Positions 22,850 through 33,444 of a DNA stretch of 64,000 nt are shown here, piece by piece (within the stretch, counting starts at the first letter, position 1; every line of letters starts with the position of its first letter). The DNA comes from Thermothelomyces thermophilus ATCC 42464. Its lineage: Eukaryota > Ascomycota > Sordariomycetes > Sordariales > Chaetomiaceae. A program made the translations under genes and the position numbers. The notes beneath the pieces were generated by a model. It had not been told where the DNA came from and did not search any database. It worked only from the letters and a program-made list of their open reading frames with translations. The stretch is from positions 124,001 through 188,000 of the forward strand of contig NC_016476.1 in NCBI RefSeq assembly GCF_000226095.1, read 5' to 3'.

Positions 22850-23530
22850 ATGGCCGAGCATTGTAACGCCTGCCATAAGGCGCCTCCCGAGGTGACTCTG
22901 AAGCGCTGCGCCAAGTGCTCAGTCACTCCCTACTGCTCTCGCGACTGCCAGAAAGCGGACTGGAAGGCTCACAAGAAGGTATGCGGCAAGGGCGGCGGCA
23001 ACACCGCCTCCGGCTCCTCCAGTAATGCTTCCAACATCCCGAGGGCCGACACGCTGCTCTCGCCGCCCAAGAGCCTGGACCAGCACATTGCCAAACCTTT
23101 CACCCGCCTCGACAACGGGACCTGGCTGCACGACCGCCCGGAGAAGGACGTGTACCGCCTTCTCATCGACGCCTACCGCCTGCGCGTCGAGGACAACTAC
23201 AAGCTGGAAGGCGAGAACGTTGATCTCTATGCAGGAGAGCCCAGCGGGCTGAACGGCCTCAAGCGCTTCATTCGGCTCGCGGGCTCGCGGCCCGGCCTTC
23301 TCCCGCCGTGGTGGAATGCAGAGAAGCAGCGCAAATGCGAGGCTTTCGGCATGGACTCGTCCAACTTCCAGGACCTGCGCTGTGCCGTGGAGAAGAGCGA
23401 CATCATCGACCACTACGGCGATCCACGCTTTCCGATGCAGCTGCGCATGTTTGCCGAGGCCGTCTATGGCCGCGGCCCGGGCGGACAGAGCGGCGCCCCC
23501 ATGAGAAAGATGATGGCGGCTATGGAATAG
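22850..23530 (+). CDS. MYND-type zinc-finger protein
   Basis: Single-exon gene, 226 residues. Residues 5-45 form a complete MYND finger: Cys5, Cys8, Cys20, Cys23, Cys29, Cys33, His41 and Cys45, with the usual spacing C-x2-C...C-x2-C-x5-C-x3-C-x7-H-x3-C. MYND fingers bind two zincs and recruit protein partners. A Ser/Gly/Asn-rich linker (about 48-62) leads to a C-terminal domain (about 70-226) with FTRLDNGTWLHDRPEKDVYR and LLPPWWN, which I take to be a fungal domain often paired with this finger. There is no SET domain, so it is not a SMYD methyltransferase. It is probably a cytosolic or nuclear adaptor. A separate promoter lies in the long upstream spacer. Confidence 0.88.
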   Translation: MAEHCNACHKAPPEVTLKRCAKCSVTPYCSRDCQKADWKAHKKVCGKGGGNTASGSSSNASNIPRADTLLSPPKSLDQHIAKPFTRLDNGTWLHDRPEKDVYRLLIDAYRLRVEDNYKLEGENVDLYAGEPSGLNGLKRFIRLAGSRPGLLPPWWNAEKQRKCEAFGMDSSNFQDLRCAVEKSDIIDHYGDPRFPMQLRMFAEAVYGRGPGGQSGAPMRKMMAAME

Positions 23531-24372
23531 GGAACTGCCGGGTCAGATTCCGCCGTGGCTTCCACGATCGACGTTCTTACGGGAAACATGTCCTCTACGT
23601 CTTCCTCTTGGAGGAACCGGTAGTGGGCTGCACTGCGTGGTAAAGAAGTCCTTCTACTTGACCGGGCAAGAAGAGGATCAGAAGGCATATCGGAAACAAT
23701 AACAGCTAAGATCTTTGAGGGTTGATCTTCCTTGTGCAGAGTGAGGGCAGGTCCTTAGAGGGACACGAATCTCTCTGTTTTGACGGGATGGGTCAGTTAA
23801 TTCTCGACCTGAAAGAATCCGTAATTATTCTTGAGCCTCGGCCTACGAAAAAAAGTAAAAGGATGAACGCGTCCCATCGAGGGAACTTGCGCTGCTGGCG
23901 ATATTATGCGTTGTAGACCTTGGGCTCTATTATGACATTCTCGGCCGTGATTCGTACAAGCGCTCTATCTGGACTAAAGCTCGTACAAACCCTCTAATTA
24001 GCTGGACTGAAGCTCCCAAGCTGCCTTTCTCTAGTTACATCTTGACTCGTCTAGTAATTACCACGTCCGAGAGCAACGAACGACGGTGCAGCAACGCAAC
24101 CTACCGTCGGGCTGACGACAATGAAAAGGTGGTCATCGTGAATAATTAGTACCTAGCTTCGGATCGTCATGGACAAATGGACTCTGTTAGATAACTAATG
24201 CATTCATATTCAAGGTACGGTCATAATCACAAAGAGTAATTAAACTGCATTTTCCGACTCCCGACGCCAGGTGGGGTGAACCTTTCCAGCCCTCGCACCG
24301 TCACACACCCGAGCACTTCGGTGCTAACAAACTCGGCATCACAAGCAAGTCTTCTGGCAGACCGCGACCAGA
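23531..24372. other. Convergent intergenic spacer
   Basis: 842 bp between the ends of the MYND gene and the MTC1 gene. It holds both 3' UTRs. Nothing coding or repetitive was recognised. Confidence 0.45.
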
Positions 24373-26054
24373 TCAGATCAAACCGGCCCTCGCAACCTCG
24401 TTGCCTCCGGCCTCTATGACACTCTCAACCTTCTTCTTGCCCTTGCCGATGCCGCCCTCGCCGACGCCCATGCGCCGGGCCACGTACTTTTGTGCGACAA
24501 CGCCGACCGACAGTGCCAGAGCCTCCTCCACCCACTCTGCCACCCACTCGCGGGGATCCACGGCCCCGCTCTCGACAATCTCCCGGATTTCCTCCGGCAC
24601 CAGCCCAAACTCGGCCTGGAACTCGTCGTCCCCGCTGGCGGGGGTCGCCGGCGTGGCCGGCGCGTCGAGCCAGCGGATCCACCTGGCCGGCACTCTCTGG
24701 CTGACGGTGGCATACTGGATCTCGTGGACAGGGTCCAGGATGAAGACGGCAAAGCACACCTCGCCGTCGGCATCCTCGTCCTCCTCGGCCACCACCGACG
24801 CCTCTTTGTCCTTCTCTACGGCCGTGGACCCGGCAAACAGCGCCTTGTCCGGCCGCACCCCGACCGCCTGCACCGACAGGAAGATGTCGGAGCTCCGGAC
24901 CGGGTTGGACTCGCTCACGGGCTCGGCCGCGCGCTGCCTGGCCTGCTCGATGCCGCCGTGGGCCGCGAAGTAGTCGGCCGCGTACCCCTCCGCGTTGGCC
25001 CGGCAGAGCTTGGTGCCCTCCACCAGCCCTTGCACCACGCCCAGGTCGCGCGTGACGTCCGTCTGGCGCCACCACGGGCCGTCGCGCCACCCGGCCGACG
25101 ATTGCTGCGCGGCGCCGAAGAAGCCGCCGCCGCCGCCGCCGCCGCTCGCCGACTTGTCCCGGATCGTGGACTCCTGCCCGCGCTGGATCACCATCAGGTC
25201 GCCGCCCTCCACCTGCGCCATGACGCGGTTGAAGACGCCGTAGATGAGCGGGTCGAGGGAGGGGTAGCCGACGAGGTCGTGCGTGATGTGGATTACGAGC
25301 CGTTCGTGGGACGAGATGGGCGGCGCGAGGGTGTGCAGGATGTTGGTGAAAGTCGGGAGGGCACGGTGTCGGAGCTCGTCGCCTGGAAGAGGAGAGAGAG
25401 CTTGTTAGGTCGAGCTCGATCTGCGTGCGTGCGAGATGACGGGGGCAGAAGGAAAAAAATGGAAGAAAGAGACAGAAGCCAACAAAACATACCAAGACCC
25501 CTCAGCGCTCCGACATTGCCGCGGACTTGATCCGCCCACTTCTTGGCCTCCTCGTTCTGCTGTATCTCCTTGACCGCGGCCTCGGCCTGCTTCATGGCGG
25601 CCGACGCCGTGGACAAGAGCCCGCCCCACCAACTGCTGCTGCCGCCGCCGCCGCTTGAGGCTTGCGCTTGCCGGGCGGGTGCCTCCTTCTTCTCGGTCTC
25701 GTGCTGTTGTTCGGAGCCAGCCGCGCCCGAGGTCGGCTGAGTACGGTGAGAGGCGGCGCTCTCGGCGGATTTGCGTGCGGCCTCGCTGGCGGGAGGGGGT
25801 GTGTTGGTGGATGTCCGCTTTGCAACCTCGCGGACGCGGGGCGTGTGCGGTCGCTCGGGGGGTTTCTCGCCGAGCTGGTTCTCGAGCTCGGCGAGGATGT
25901 CCTGGTCGGCAGCAGCATCGGCTTTGGGCCTGGAAGAGGATGATGCCGACTTGGCCTTGGTTGTCTTCTTGATGGCCGTGTCGTCGCCAATGCCCTCAAA
26001 CAGCTCCCCCAGCTCGTCGTCGGTCGGAGCGGGCTTTGCTTTTTTGCTGGCCAT
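24373..26054 (-). CDS. MTC1: MTC1-family protein (maintenance of telomere capping protein 1)
   Basis: Two exons (26054-25493, 25382-24373; 110-bp intron with GTATGT donor and CCAG acceptor) give 523 residues. The start fits the Mtc1 family: DDELGELFEGIGDD near the N terminus, a disordered Ser/Pro/Lys region, WWGGLLSTASAAMKQAE at about 145-161, then DLVGYPSLDPLIYGVF and the acidic, charged second half with VPARWIRWLDAP. In yeast Mtc1 is a small cytosolic/Golgi-associated protein; its name comes from a genetic link to cdc13-1, and its molecular role is unclear. A run of nine Gly (coded by GGC repeats near 25125-25145) and a C-terminal Lys cluster (GKGKKK) are low-complexity insertions. It is divergent from the large nuclear-type gene at 26847, sharing a promoter region. 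Confidence 0.85.
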
Positions 26055-26846
26055 GTTGCGAGCTGATTAGATTGGGGCAGTAACGAATAAAATCAGAAGT
26101 GTCTGGCGCCGCGAGAAGGGGAAGATAACGCGATGCAGTGGTGCAATTTACACACGGGAGATATCGCGTTGTTGACCACTTGAAACAGCCAAGTAAGGTG
26201 GGGACATAGGTAGAGCACAGCCGGGCCTGCCTGTTGCGTCACGGGCTTCAGCTAATGGCTGGGTTGGGGTTGGTTACTCGGTACTCCGTAATAAGGTATT
26301 GTATCAGAGTATGTCGGTATTTGGAAATGAGTGTATGTAATCCGCAATCGTATGAGACGTGCAGATTACAACTCCCTAAAAGTCAGCTGATACCAGCTGG
26401 GGAGGTGGGGCCTTACCTTGAGGGCCGGCTGGCAGAACGCTATTGGACCTGGCTTATTCGGTAACCTCCAGAAATTGACGTGAGAAGAAATCTAACACGC
26501 AGGAGAGGGCACCTGCACGCCGAAGACCTGGTCTGATATTCACACCCAGCATTTGCTATTGTGGTCGTCGTACAATAAGAGGACGGCGTACCAATGCCTT
26601 GCCCATTTTGGTATCATCCTCTTATATTTTTTGGGTTCTCGACGCGCTGCGTTTTTCACCCTGCAGCACGCGAATAGCTAATTAATTGGCTCTGGCTACG
26701 GCTGCCCGGCTGTACCCTGACACGTTGGAAACCAGCCCCAGCGCCGCCCTAGTGCGATCCTCTTTTTTTCGCCGCAGCGACCCGTCTCTTACACACCACC
26801 CCATTCAAACCCTCGACAACACACCTTTATCAACACCACCGCCTGC
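26055..26846. other. Divergent promoter region
   Basis: 792 bp between the start codons of MTC1 (minus) and the large plus-strand gene. It holds both promoters. CT-rich and ACACC-rich sequence lies just before the plus-strand ATG. No gene was found. Confidence 0.45.
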
Positions 26847-29800
26847 ATGCATCAGCCGCCGGAAGAGGGTCGTGCAAACGGTACCGGTGAGCAGATTGAA
26901 TTACAACCGGGCTCTATGGGCCGTGGCCGCGGCGGCATCCCTCGCGGGCGCGGCGCAAAGAAACGAACCTCGCTTCCCTCTCACTCTTACTCTAACTATT
27001 CTGCTGAAGCTCATCCCTTTTCCGACTCGGCCAAACCGAGCACTCCCGAGCCATCCTCCCTGCCTCCACCACAGCGGATGGCGTACACGGCGCCGCAGCG
27101 AGGGGGTAAGGCCCGGCAGGTTGGCAACATGACAACGCCCCATCGCGCCTCGTCGCCCGCGGCTGACCAGGCATTGCGTATCGCCGCTGCGAAGTCCGAG
27201 CGGCCACCGCGCAGCTCCACGTTTCACTCATTCTCATTCAGCGGCGAGTCGCCGTCAACAGCCGGCTCCATCATGGCCGCCGGCGACCCTCCGCGTAAGC
27301 GGTCAAGAACGTTTGAGGCGTCTTATGACGGCGGCGCCGACGACGAAGGACATTCGAAGGGCGGCCATTCCCTGCGAAAACGGGCTCGTATCGACTACAC
27401 CCAGGAGATGGTTGATGATGACCTCGGTCTCCCTGCAGGTGCCAGGACCGAGCCGGCCGTAAAGCCCGCCTCCACTCCCGGCGCCCGTGGTAGCCGCAAG
27501 AGGAAAGGCGGCCAGGACGAGTCCGATGAAGAATCAGAAGATTTTTCTTCCAACCCCAAGCGCCACCGTGCCGACAAATCTCCAGCACCAGCCCGCCTGT
27601 CGTCATCTCGCAGGCGCAATCCGTCCAAGAAACTGTCTGCAGATCTAACCCCTTTCGTCGACCAAGCGTCCGACAATGAGGTGCAGGACACCATTCTTGT
27701 CAGTGTACCCGACACTGGCCCGGACGCTCCGTCGGAGGAGGATTCGGAGCGCTCGGTTCAGGATGCCGAGTCTCGTCCAGCATCTTCAGATGGGAGCGAA
27801 CCTGGTCGCACTGAGGTTCCGTCGCCGACCCCCCAGGTGCAGCAGCATCCATCATCAGTTCATCACGATGCCGCTCCCAGAGCAGTAGATGGTGAGCCAA
27901 TCAGGGAGGAAAAGAATCCTGAGCAACCCCACGACGAACCGCACAAGGCTCCTGTGCTCACCTCGGCGACCATTGGCTCCGCCGAGGCTGAGCAGCCCAT
28001 GGAGGAGGAGGGACCGGTAAATGAGAATCAACCTTCCGGCGTTAGCGTGCCCGAGGTTGCCCAAGACGTTTCAGCGCAGACTGTCGAGGTCGGTCCGGGC
28101 CAGCAGAGCCTTGAGCAACCAAATGGCGGGGACGACGAGCCATCACACCAAGGGCCAGCAGCAACAGAACCGACAACCGGATTCACCAAGCCAACTCCCA
28201 CCCCTGCACCCGAACCCCAGCTAGCAGTTGATTCCACGGCGCAGCGGGTCCCGCAAGGTGACGGCCACACAGAGTCTCGAACCTCGTCATTCGAGGGGTC
28301 AAAACCCGCAGGTCCCACAAGACTTAAGGCGCTGGAGCACATCTACAAAATCGAGACGCCATTTGCAATTCATTTGAAGTTGACTCCGTACGAGGATGAG
28401 GACACGCCCCTCCCAGGCCCCTACACGGAGTGGGTGTACCCAGCCAAAACGGGGAAAGCCGAGTCGAGTCCTGCTCCGGCGGCCGTAGCCACCCTCTCGA
28501 CGGCCAAGAAAAAGACGGTCGACGTTGAATGGGACCCCAGCCGTCCTCTGAAGGCCAGCGAGTTCTTTGCCCTTTATCGCAAGGAATCGAAGCGACGGCA
28601 AGAGAAGGGCGAGCCAACTATTTCCATGGTGGAATTCAACAACGAGTGTGTTCGGCGATACAAGGCCGCCAACGCCCAAAGATCGCCCTCAGATACCCCT
28701 CCATCGACGACAGAGAGCACAGCTAGTCCCACAGTTGTGATCGAGAGGTCGACAGCGGCAGATGGTGATGAGACTCCCAGCGATTCACAGCCGGACGGTT
28801 CTCGCCTGCCCACTGCTGCGCCCTCGCCCGCCCCCGCCGAAGACGCCACGGCCCTGGGCGACGCACCCGAGGACGACCAAGACGTGGAGGAGTCCATTGA
28901 CGACCCGGCCAAACCCGATAGTCCTGAGGAACCAATAGAGGTGACGCGGATTCCACCGAAACAGTACCTGTTTCCAAAGATCCGTGACCCGAACGAGTTT
29001 GTGGAGGCATTTGAGGGGTGGCAGGACATGCCGACGGAGCGCCTCTACGAGACCGTCGCCGCTGCCGTGGAGGCCCTCCATGTATATCAACAGGAATATA
29101 ATGAACTGAAGAAGATTCTGGACGATGAGGAGAACGCGAAGCGCCGCCAGGCGAACGACAAGACGATCGTCAACTGGGAGAACCGCCAGAGGGCCGACGA
29201 GCCGCTCCCCCCACGCCGTCATTTCGACGACCCAGTCAAGGGCCCCCCGGCGTTCGAAGTGCGCGGGATGCGCGCCTCCAAGCCCTACATTGACGACATG
29301 GTCCTCGAGCACCAGAAGGAGGAGGATCGCATTATGGCTAATGCGTACGGCTTCAAGCTCAATACCCACCCGACCCAGGTGGGCCGCCAGAACCCGGAAG
29401 AGCAGCGTTGGGACATGCTCGAGAATCGACTCCGGAAGAGGACGGAGAAAGGAGCAGAGCTGGCTGAAGAGAACGTCGTTGAAGGCAAACGTATCAGGAA
29501 GCCGCGCCATGTCTCGGACCAAAGCAAAGATGTCAGCCGGTCTGGCACACCCACGGGTACAGGGATGTTGGGGCCTGGTCGCCGCCAGAGGCGTAAACCC
29601 GCCACTGCCGCCAATGGCGAAGATGCCGAGGATGCGGAACAGAACCAAGCCAGCAACAACTTCTCAGAATCACCCCGCAAGGGCCGTGCGGCACGTTCAC
29701 GTCCCGCCATGCGCGCAGATGATCAAGACCAGATCCCCACGGCGGCTGAGGCAGACGGAAACCGGACGGAAGACGAGGATGCAGAGGCAGAGGACAGAAC

Positions 29801-31104
29801 CAAAGTCTCGCGTAGACGCGGCCGAGCTGCTGCCGCACCTCTTCCGGAGCCGCCTACGTCCGTTCCCGCTGGGGTTGGCGGCGAGCTAGGCAAGCCGAAA
29901 CGTGTGCGTGGCGGCAAAGGCTCGCAGGCGAACCACCAGACGAAGGGTGAGATTGCCAGTTCGTCGTTTTACAGCAACGCCTCGACGCAGCCCGAGTCGA
30001 GGCCGTCGACGGCGTCCTCCGAGAGCTCCAGCCAAACGGCCGAGACCATGGAGTCAACCTATTCGCTACGAGACAAACGGAGGCGCAACTTTGCGCTTGA
30101 GAACGACCCGGAACTTGAATCTCGCCCCCAGCGACGGGCCCGGGGCACGGCTGCTCCAAAGCAGGATGCCGCGCCCGAACCTATCAAGAAGCGCGGGCCG
30201 AAGAAGAAGGAACCGGCCGCCCAGGCGCCACCGCCACCCCCGGTCTCCGGTCCATCGTCCACTCCGCGACCCTCCAGCCCCCCCGCGCTCCAACCGCCTG
30301 TAGCCACCAAGTTCTACCATAACTTCGTGGCTGGCCCGATGATGGTGGATGTGGGCAATGGCACCCAACAGCATGTACCCGCGCAGGTAGGACCGTACCT
30401 GCATACCTTCAACGCGGCACCGGCTTTCCTTCCGGGTGCTCATCCCCAGGCTCCACCCCCGCCGGCGGTGAAGAAGCCAATCACCAAGATCAAGCTCACC
30501 AACAACAACGGAACATCATCGTCGGCGCCCTCGCGGGCATCGACGCCGGCCAATGGAACGTCGACCAACACCAAGCCAAAGCGGGCTCGTGGCAAGAAGG
30601 GCAAAGCCGGAGCTGACACCCCGGCAACGAATGGAGACGGCGAACTCGACAAGCCGTACGCCGAGATGACCAAGTCGGAGAAGATGAGCTGGTCCATGCG
30701 GAGTAAGTGCTTCCTACTCTTGCCTTTTCTGGAGGTTTGCATAGTCCGGGCACAGTGGCTAACGTCATGCAGGACGATGGGCTTCGGGCGAAATGCAAGG
30801 GGCCGTCGAGAAACGGCGCACCACTCTGGCGATCAAGAAGGCCGAAAAGGCGGCCAGTAACCTCAACCATGATACCAGCGACGCGAATGCAACAAACCAA
30901 ACGACCGACTCGGGTTCTGCCGGGCCGTCTAACCCAGCCACACCGGCATCAATGCACGGGCAGCCCGGGTCTGGGCTGCTGGCTTTACCGCAGGGTCCGC
31001 CGATGATGCTGCCGCACCCTCCGCCTCCCCAGGGTTTCTTGCACCAGCCGTCCTACCCTTATTCTATGCCGCCGCCATCCGGCCCTCCAAGGCCGATGCC
31101 CTAG
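26847..31104 (+). CDS. Large nuclear-type low-complexity protein
   Basis: Two exons (26847-30702, 30773-31104; 70-bp intron, GTAAGT donor) give 1395 residues; an alternative start at Met24 (MGRGRGGIPRGRG) is possible. The N terminus is Arg/Gly-rich. Residues about 140-270 hold several basic clusters (PPRKRSR, KKLS) that look like nuclear localisation signals. A disordered Pro/Glu/Ser region follows. The best folded part is about 700-900, with KQYLFPKIRDPNEFVEAFEG, a coiled-coil-like segment and VKGPPAFEVRGMRASKPYID. The tail around the splice reads SMRRRWASGEMQGAVEKRR and is probably a conserved motif, ending in a Pro-rich segment. I do not recognise a named family. Nuclear or chromatin function is inference from composition only. 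Confidence 0.8.
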
Positions 31105-32295
31105 GAGACGACGGTAGGTGGTGCAACTTGCCATGGCGACAACCGCCACACAAGTTCCAAGGTCACGGCTGAGCCGGCAACATGATTGCTCACGGGATGG
31201 GCAAGTTCTTGCAACCTCGCGGGGTCCGGGTGTAACACTAAAAAGCAACGTTCGTTTCTGTTCTGTTTTGTTGTTTTCCTACCACTGATGTTTTGTTTCT
31301 TGGCCCTGGAAAAGCTGATCACAGGACGTGGTTCTTTTTTTCGTTTTACCAGGATAGCATGGTACTCTGGGCATTGGGAAAGGAGCATGTTTTGTGCATT
31401 TGCATGGCGCTGACGGTGCATGGCTTGGTCATGGACATCCGAGAACACGAATTTCTAGGGATTTGCATTTTCATTTGACGTAATTACATCCATATATCCC
31501 TTAATATCGAATATCATTGTCAGGTATAACTGAGGGGCAGAAAATACAATCTTGTTCATTCGGAGCGTGACTAAGGGACAAGACAGGCTGGTCGACGTTT
31601 CGCTTTCCAACTCAGGCCCTGATATTAGATTCGCGTACGAGGACAGCTGGGCGCGCTTCAGAGGGGGATGTGCCAACCATACGAGGACTGAAGACAGGCC
31701 GATTTCTAAAATCGAGGAAGCGCAGATACTTAATTATGAACCAAGCCTTCGGAAAGCTGCTCCTTGACGAAGAGAAACCTCTCCAGCCATTGCTCCCGTG
31801 TCCATCCATTGGCCCCATTCAAACGGAAGTGTGTAAAAGATCCGCATGTTCTTGATGCCAGGAACCGGTTCACTGTAGTTAACGGCGTCATCAAGAGCTC
31901 TTGTGGCAGGGGTGGTTGCTGAGGTTCGCCGACGACGGATAAACTGACTGGCTTGCGGCGTTGCTGTCGCTGCTGTGCTGGCTCTGGACAGCGTCGGAAG
32001 TAGCACACAGACACGTCAGAGTTTTGACGTGATAGATGCTCGTCCCGCCTCTCCGGACCTTGTGTGGGCGTGGTAATTAGATGAGCTTAGCGTGGTGCGA
32101 TGAGTGTCCGGTACCGCTGCTGTGGCAGACTGGGTCAAAATACTGCTTCGCAGGCTCATCGTGAGGGAGGAGGTTTGACTGGCCTTTGTACGGAAGATTA
32201 AAAAGTTTGGACGGAGCCCCGGAGATCCCCCGAAAATGTCAACTCCCTCAACCTCCGGGCTGCGCTGTGGGATTCTGTGGTTTCATAACAGGAGA
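31105..32295. other. Intergenic region
   Basis: About 1.2 kb after the large nuclear-type gene. It includes a T-rich 3' UTR-like stretch near 31250-31350. Short frames on both strands at 31612-32014 overlap and lack supporting features, so none is called. Confidence 0.4.
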
Positions 32296-32300
32296 CTAAG

Positions 32301-32513
32301 TGTCAGAAGCGACAGAGCTTCTGGGATGCTAGCCACAAGCGCTGCAAGCCACTTTGCAGCCTCATGGACGCACAGATCATCTTTCCTTTGTCTATTTATA
32401 TCGCTCTTTCTCTCCTTTGTAGATAGTTCAACAAGGCACTCTTTCTGTTCCTTCCTTGCCACTACTCTCAACGCCTCCTGTACGCTTACTCGAGCTCGCA
32501 ACTGCGTTCGGCA
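32301..32513 (+). repeat. Solo LTR, copy 2
   Basis: A 213-bp sequence starting TGTCAGAAGC and ending GTTCGGCA, flanked by CTAAG on both sides (32296-32300 and 32514-32518), a perfect 5-bp target duplication. It is related to the copy at 18018-18227, same orientation, with shared blocks CTCCTTTGTAGATAG and CAACAAGGCACT. No internal region follows. The two copies differ at many sites, so they are not a recent burst. Confidence 0.85.
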
Positions 32514-32639
32514 CTAAGGCACGATTGGCAGCTGTGGTAATTAGTACAGATCTTTTTCAAGCACAACACTCACGGCGTCTTCTGCCTAGATGTGGCCACA
32601 CCTGATCCTTCTGAGAAGATATTGTCGCCTTAATTATTT

Positions 32640-32951
32640 TGTAGGTTTTTGAGTTTCTCAAGGAGCTTGGGTGGAATTGCCGTGACAATGTCTTGGTTCA
32701 CTTCACGGCTTGTCTATCGCGGTGAGGGGCCCAAGAAGAAAGAATTTGTGGAAACTGACTAATACCTGAGATCAGAATTACCCGATCAAGAACCAGACGC
32801 TATGGCCATTCTCGCTGATTATACACTGGTCCTGCCCAAGAATACTGGAGTTCAGGCAGCGGTAGACCGGACCAAAAGCGCAAAGGTCCAAATGTACGGA
32901 TTAGAGGCCATCACTGAAGGGGATTATTTCTTTGATGCATCGTTCCCATGA
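32640..32951 (+). pseudogene. Possible coding relic
   Basis: The plus strand reads as a coding-like stretch with one TAA in the middle: GPKKKEFVETD, stop, YLRSELPDQEPD, then ATG (32801) and AILADYTLVLPKNTGVQAAV, ending in DYFFDASFP and TGA. The amino-acid mix looks natural. No family was recognised and no splice sites remove the stop cleanly. It may be a broken exon or an unannotated small gene starting at 32801 (50 residues). Confidence 0.3.
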
Positions 32952-33444
32952 TTCAGGAAGTGTCTCACCTAAAAAGAGCACTTGGGCAGAGAAATTGGGC
33001 TTAATTAAGGGAAACGCTGGCGAGGGAAGTGACGAACCACGTTGACCATCAGCCCACGTCTGCGTAGCTGCTCCTGAAAATAACCGGGTGCTTGGCTCCG
33101 GTCCGGAGGAGTAATTAGCGGGTCCTCAGTGCCGTACTGCACCCGATCACATTGGAGGGTTACGGAGTATTCCCAAGACGAGCATTGTTCCGGTCTCTTC
33201 TGATTGGGCCACCTGGTAGACTCCCAGTCGCTCCAACAAAACGCCAGCCACAACAACACAGCGAGATGGCGATCTCAAAGATGGCATGAAATCAGACGAC
33301 TTAATAATTAAAGGATTATCGAAAAACATGCACCTCGTCACTCAAGTATGTTTTCGTCTTTGTTACGATCACGTCCATCACCTACCTTCGTTGCCGTGTT
33401 TCCCTTGCGAGTCGGGAAGGGAATAATATCATTGAATTAATGCG
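32952..33444. other. Promoter region of the HET gene
   Basis: 493 bp before the HET-domain ATG. AT-rich towards the start codon. No specific element was recognised. Confidence 0.4.

Noticed and set aside
24425-25530. Long frames on both strands opposite and overlapping MTC1
   Set aside because: Arg/Gly/Pro-rich shadows; the MTC1 frame has the family sequence and clean splice sites.
28785-29648. 287-codon minus-strand frame in the large nuclear-type gene
   Set aside because: Shadow of the sense frame, no supporting start context or motif.
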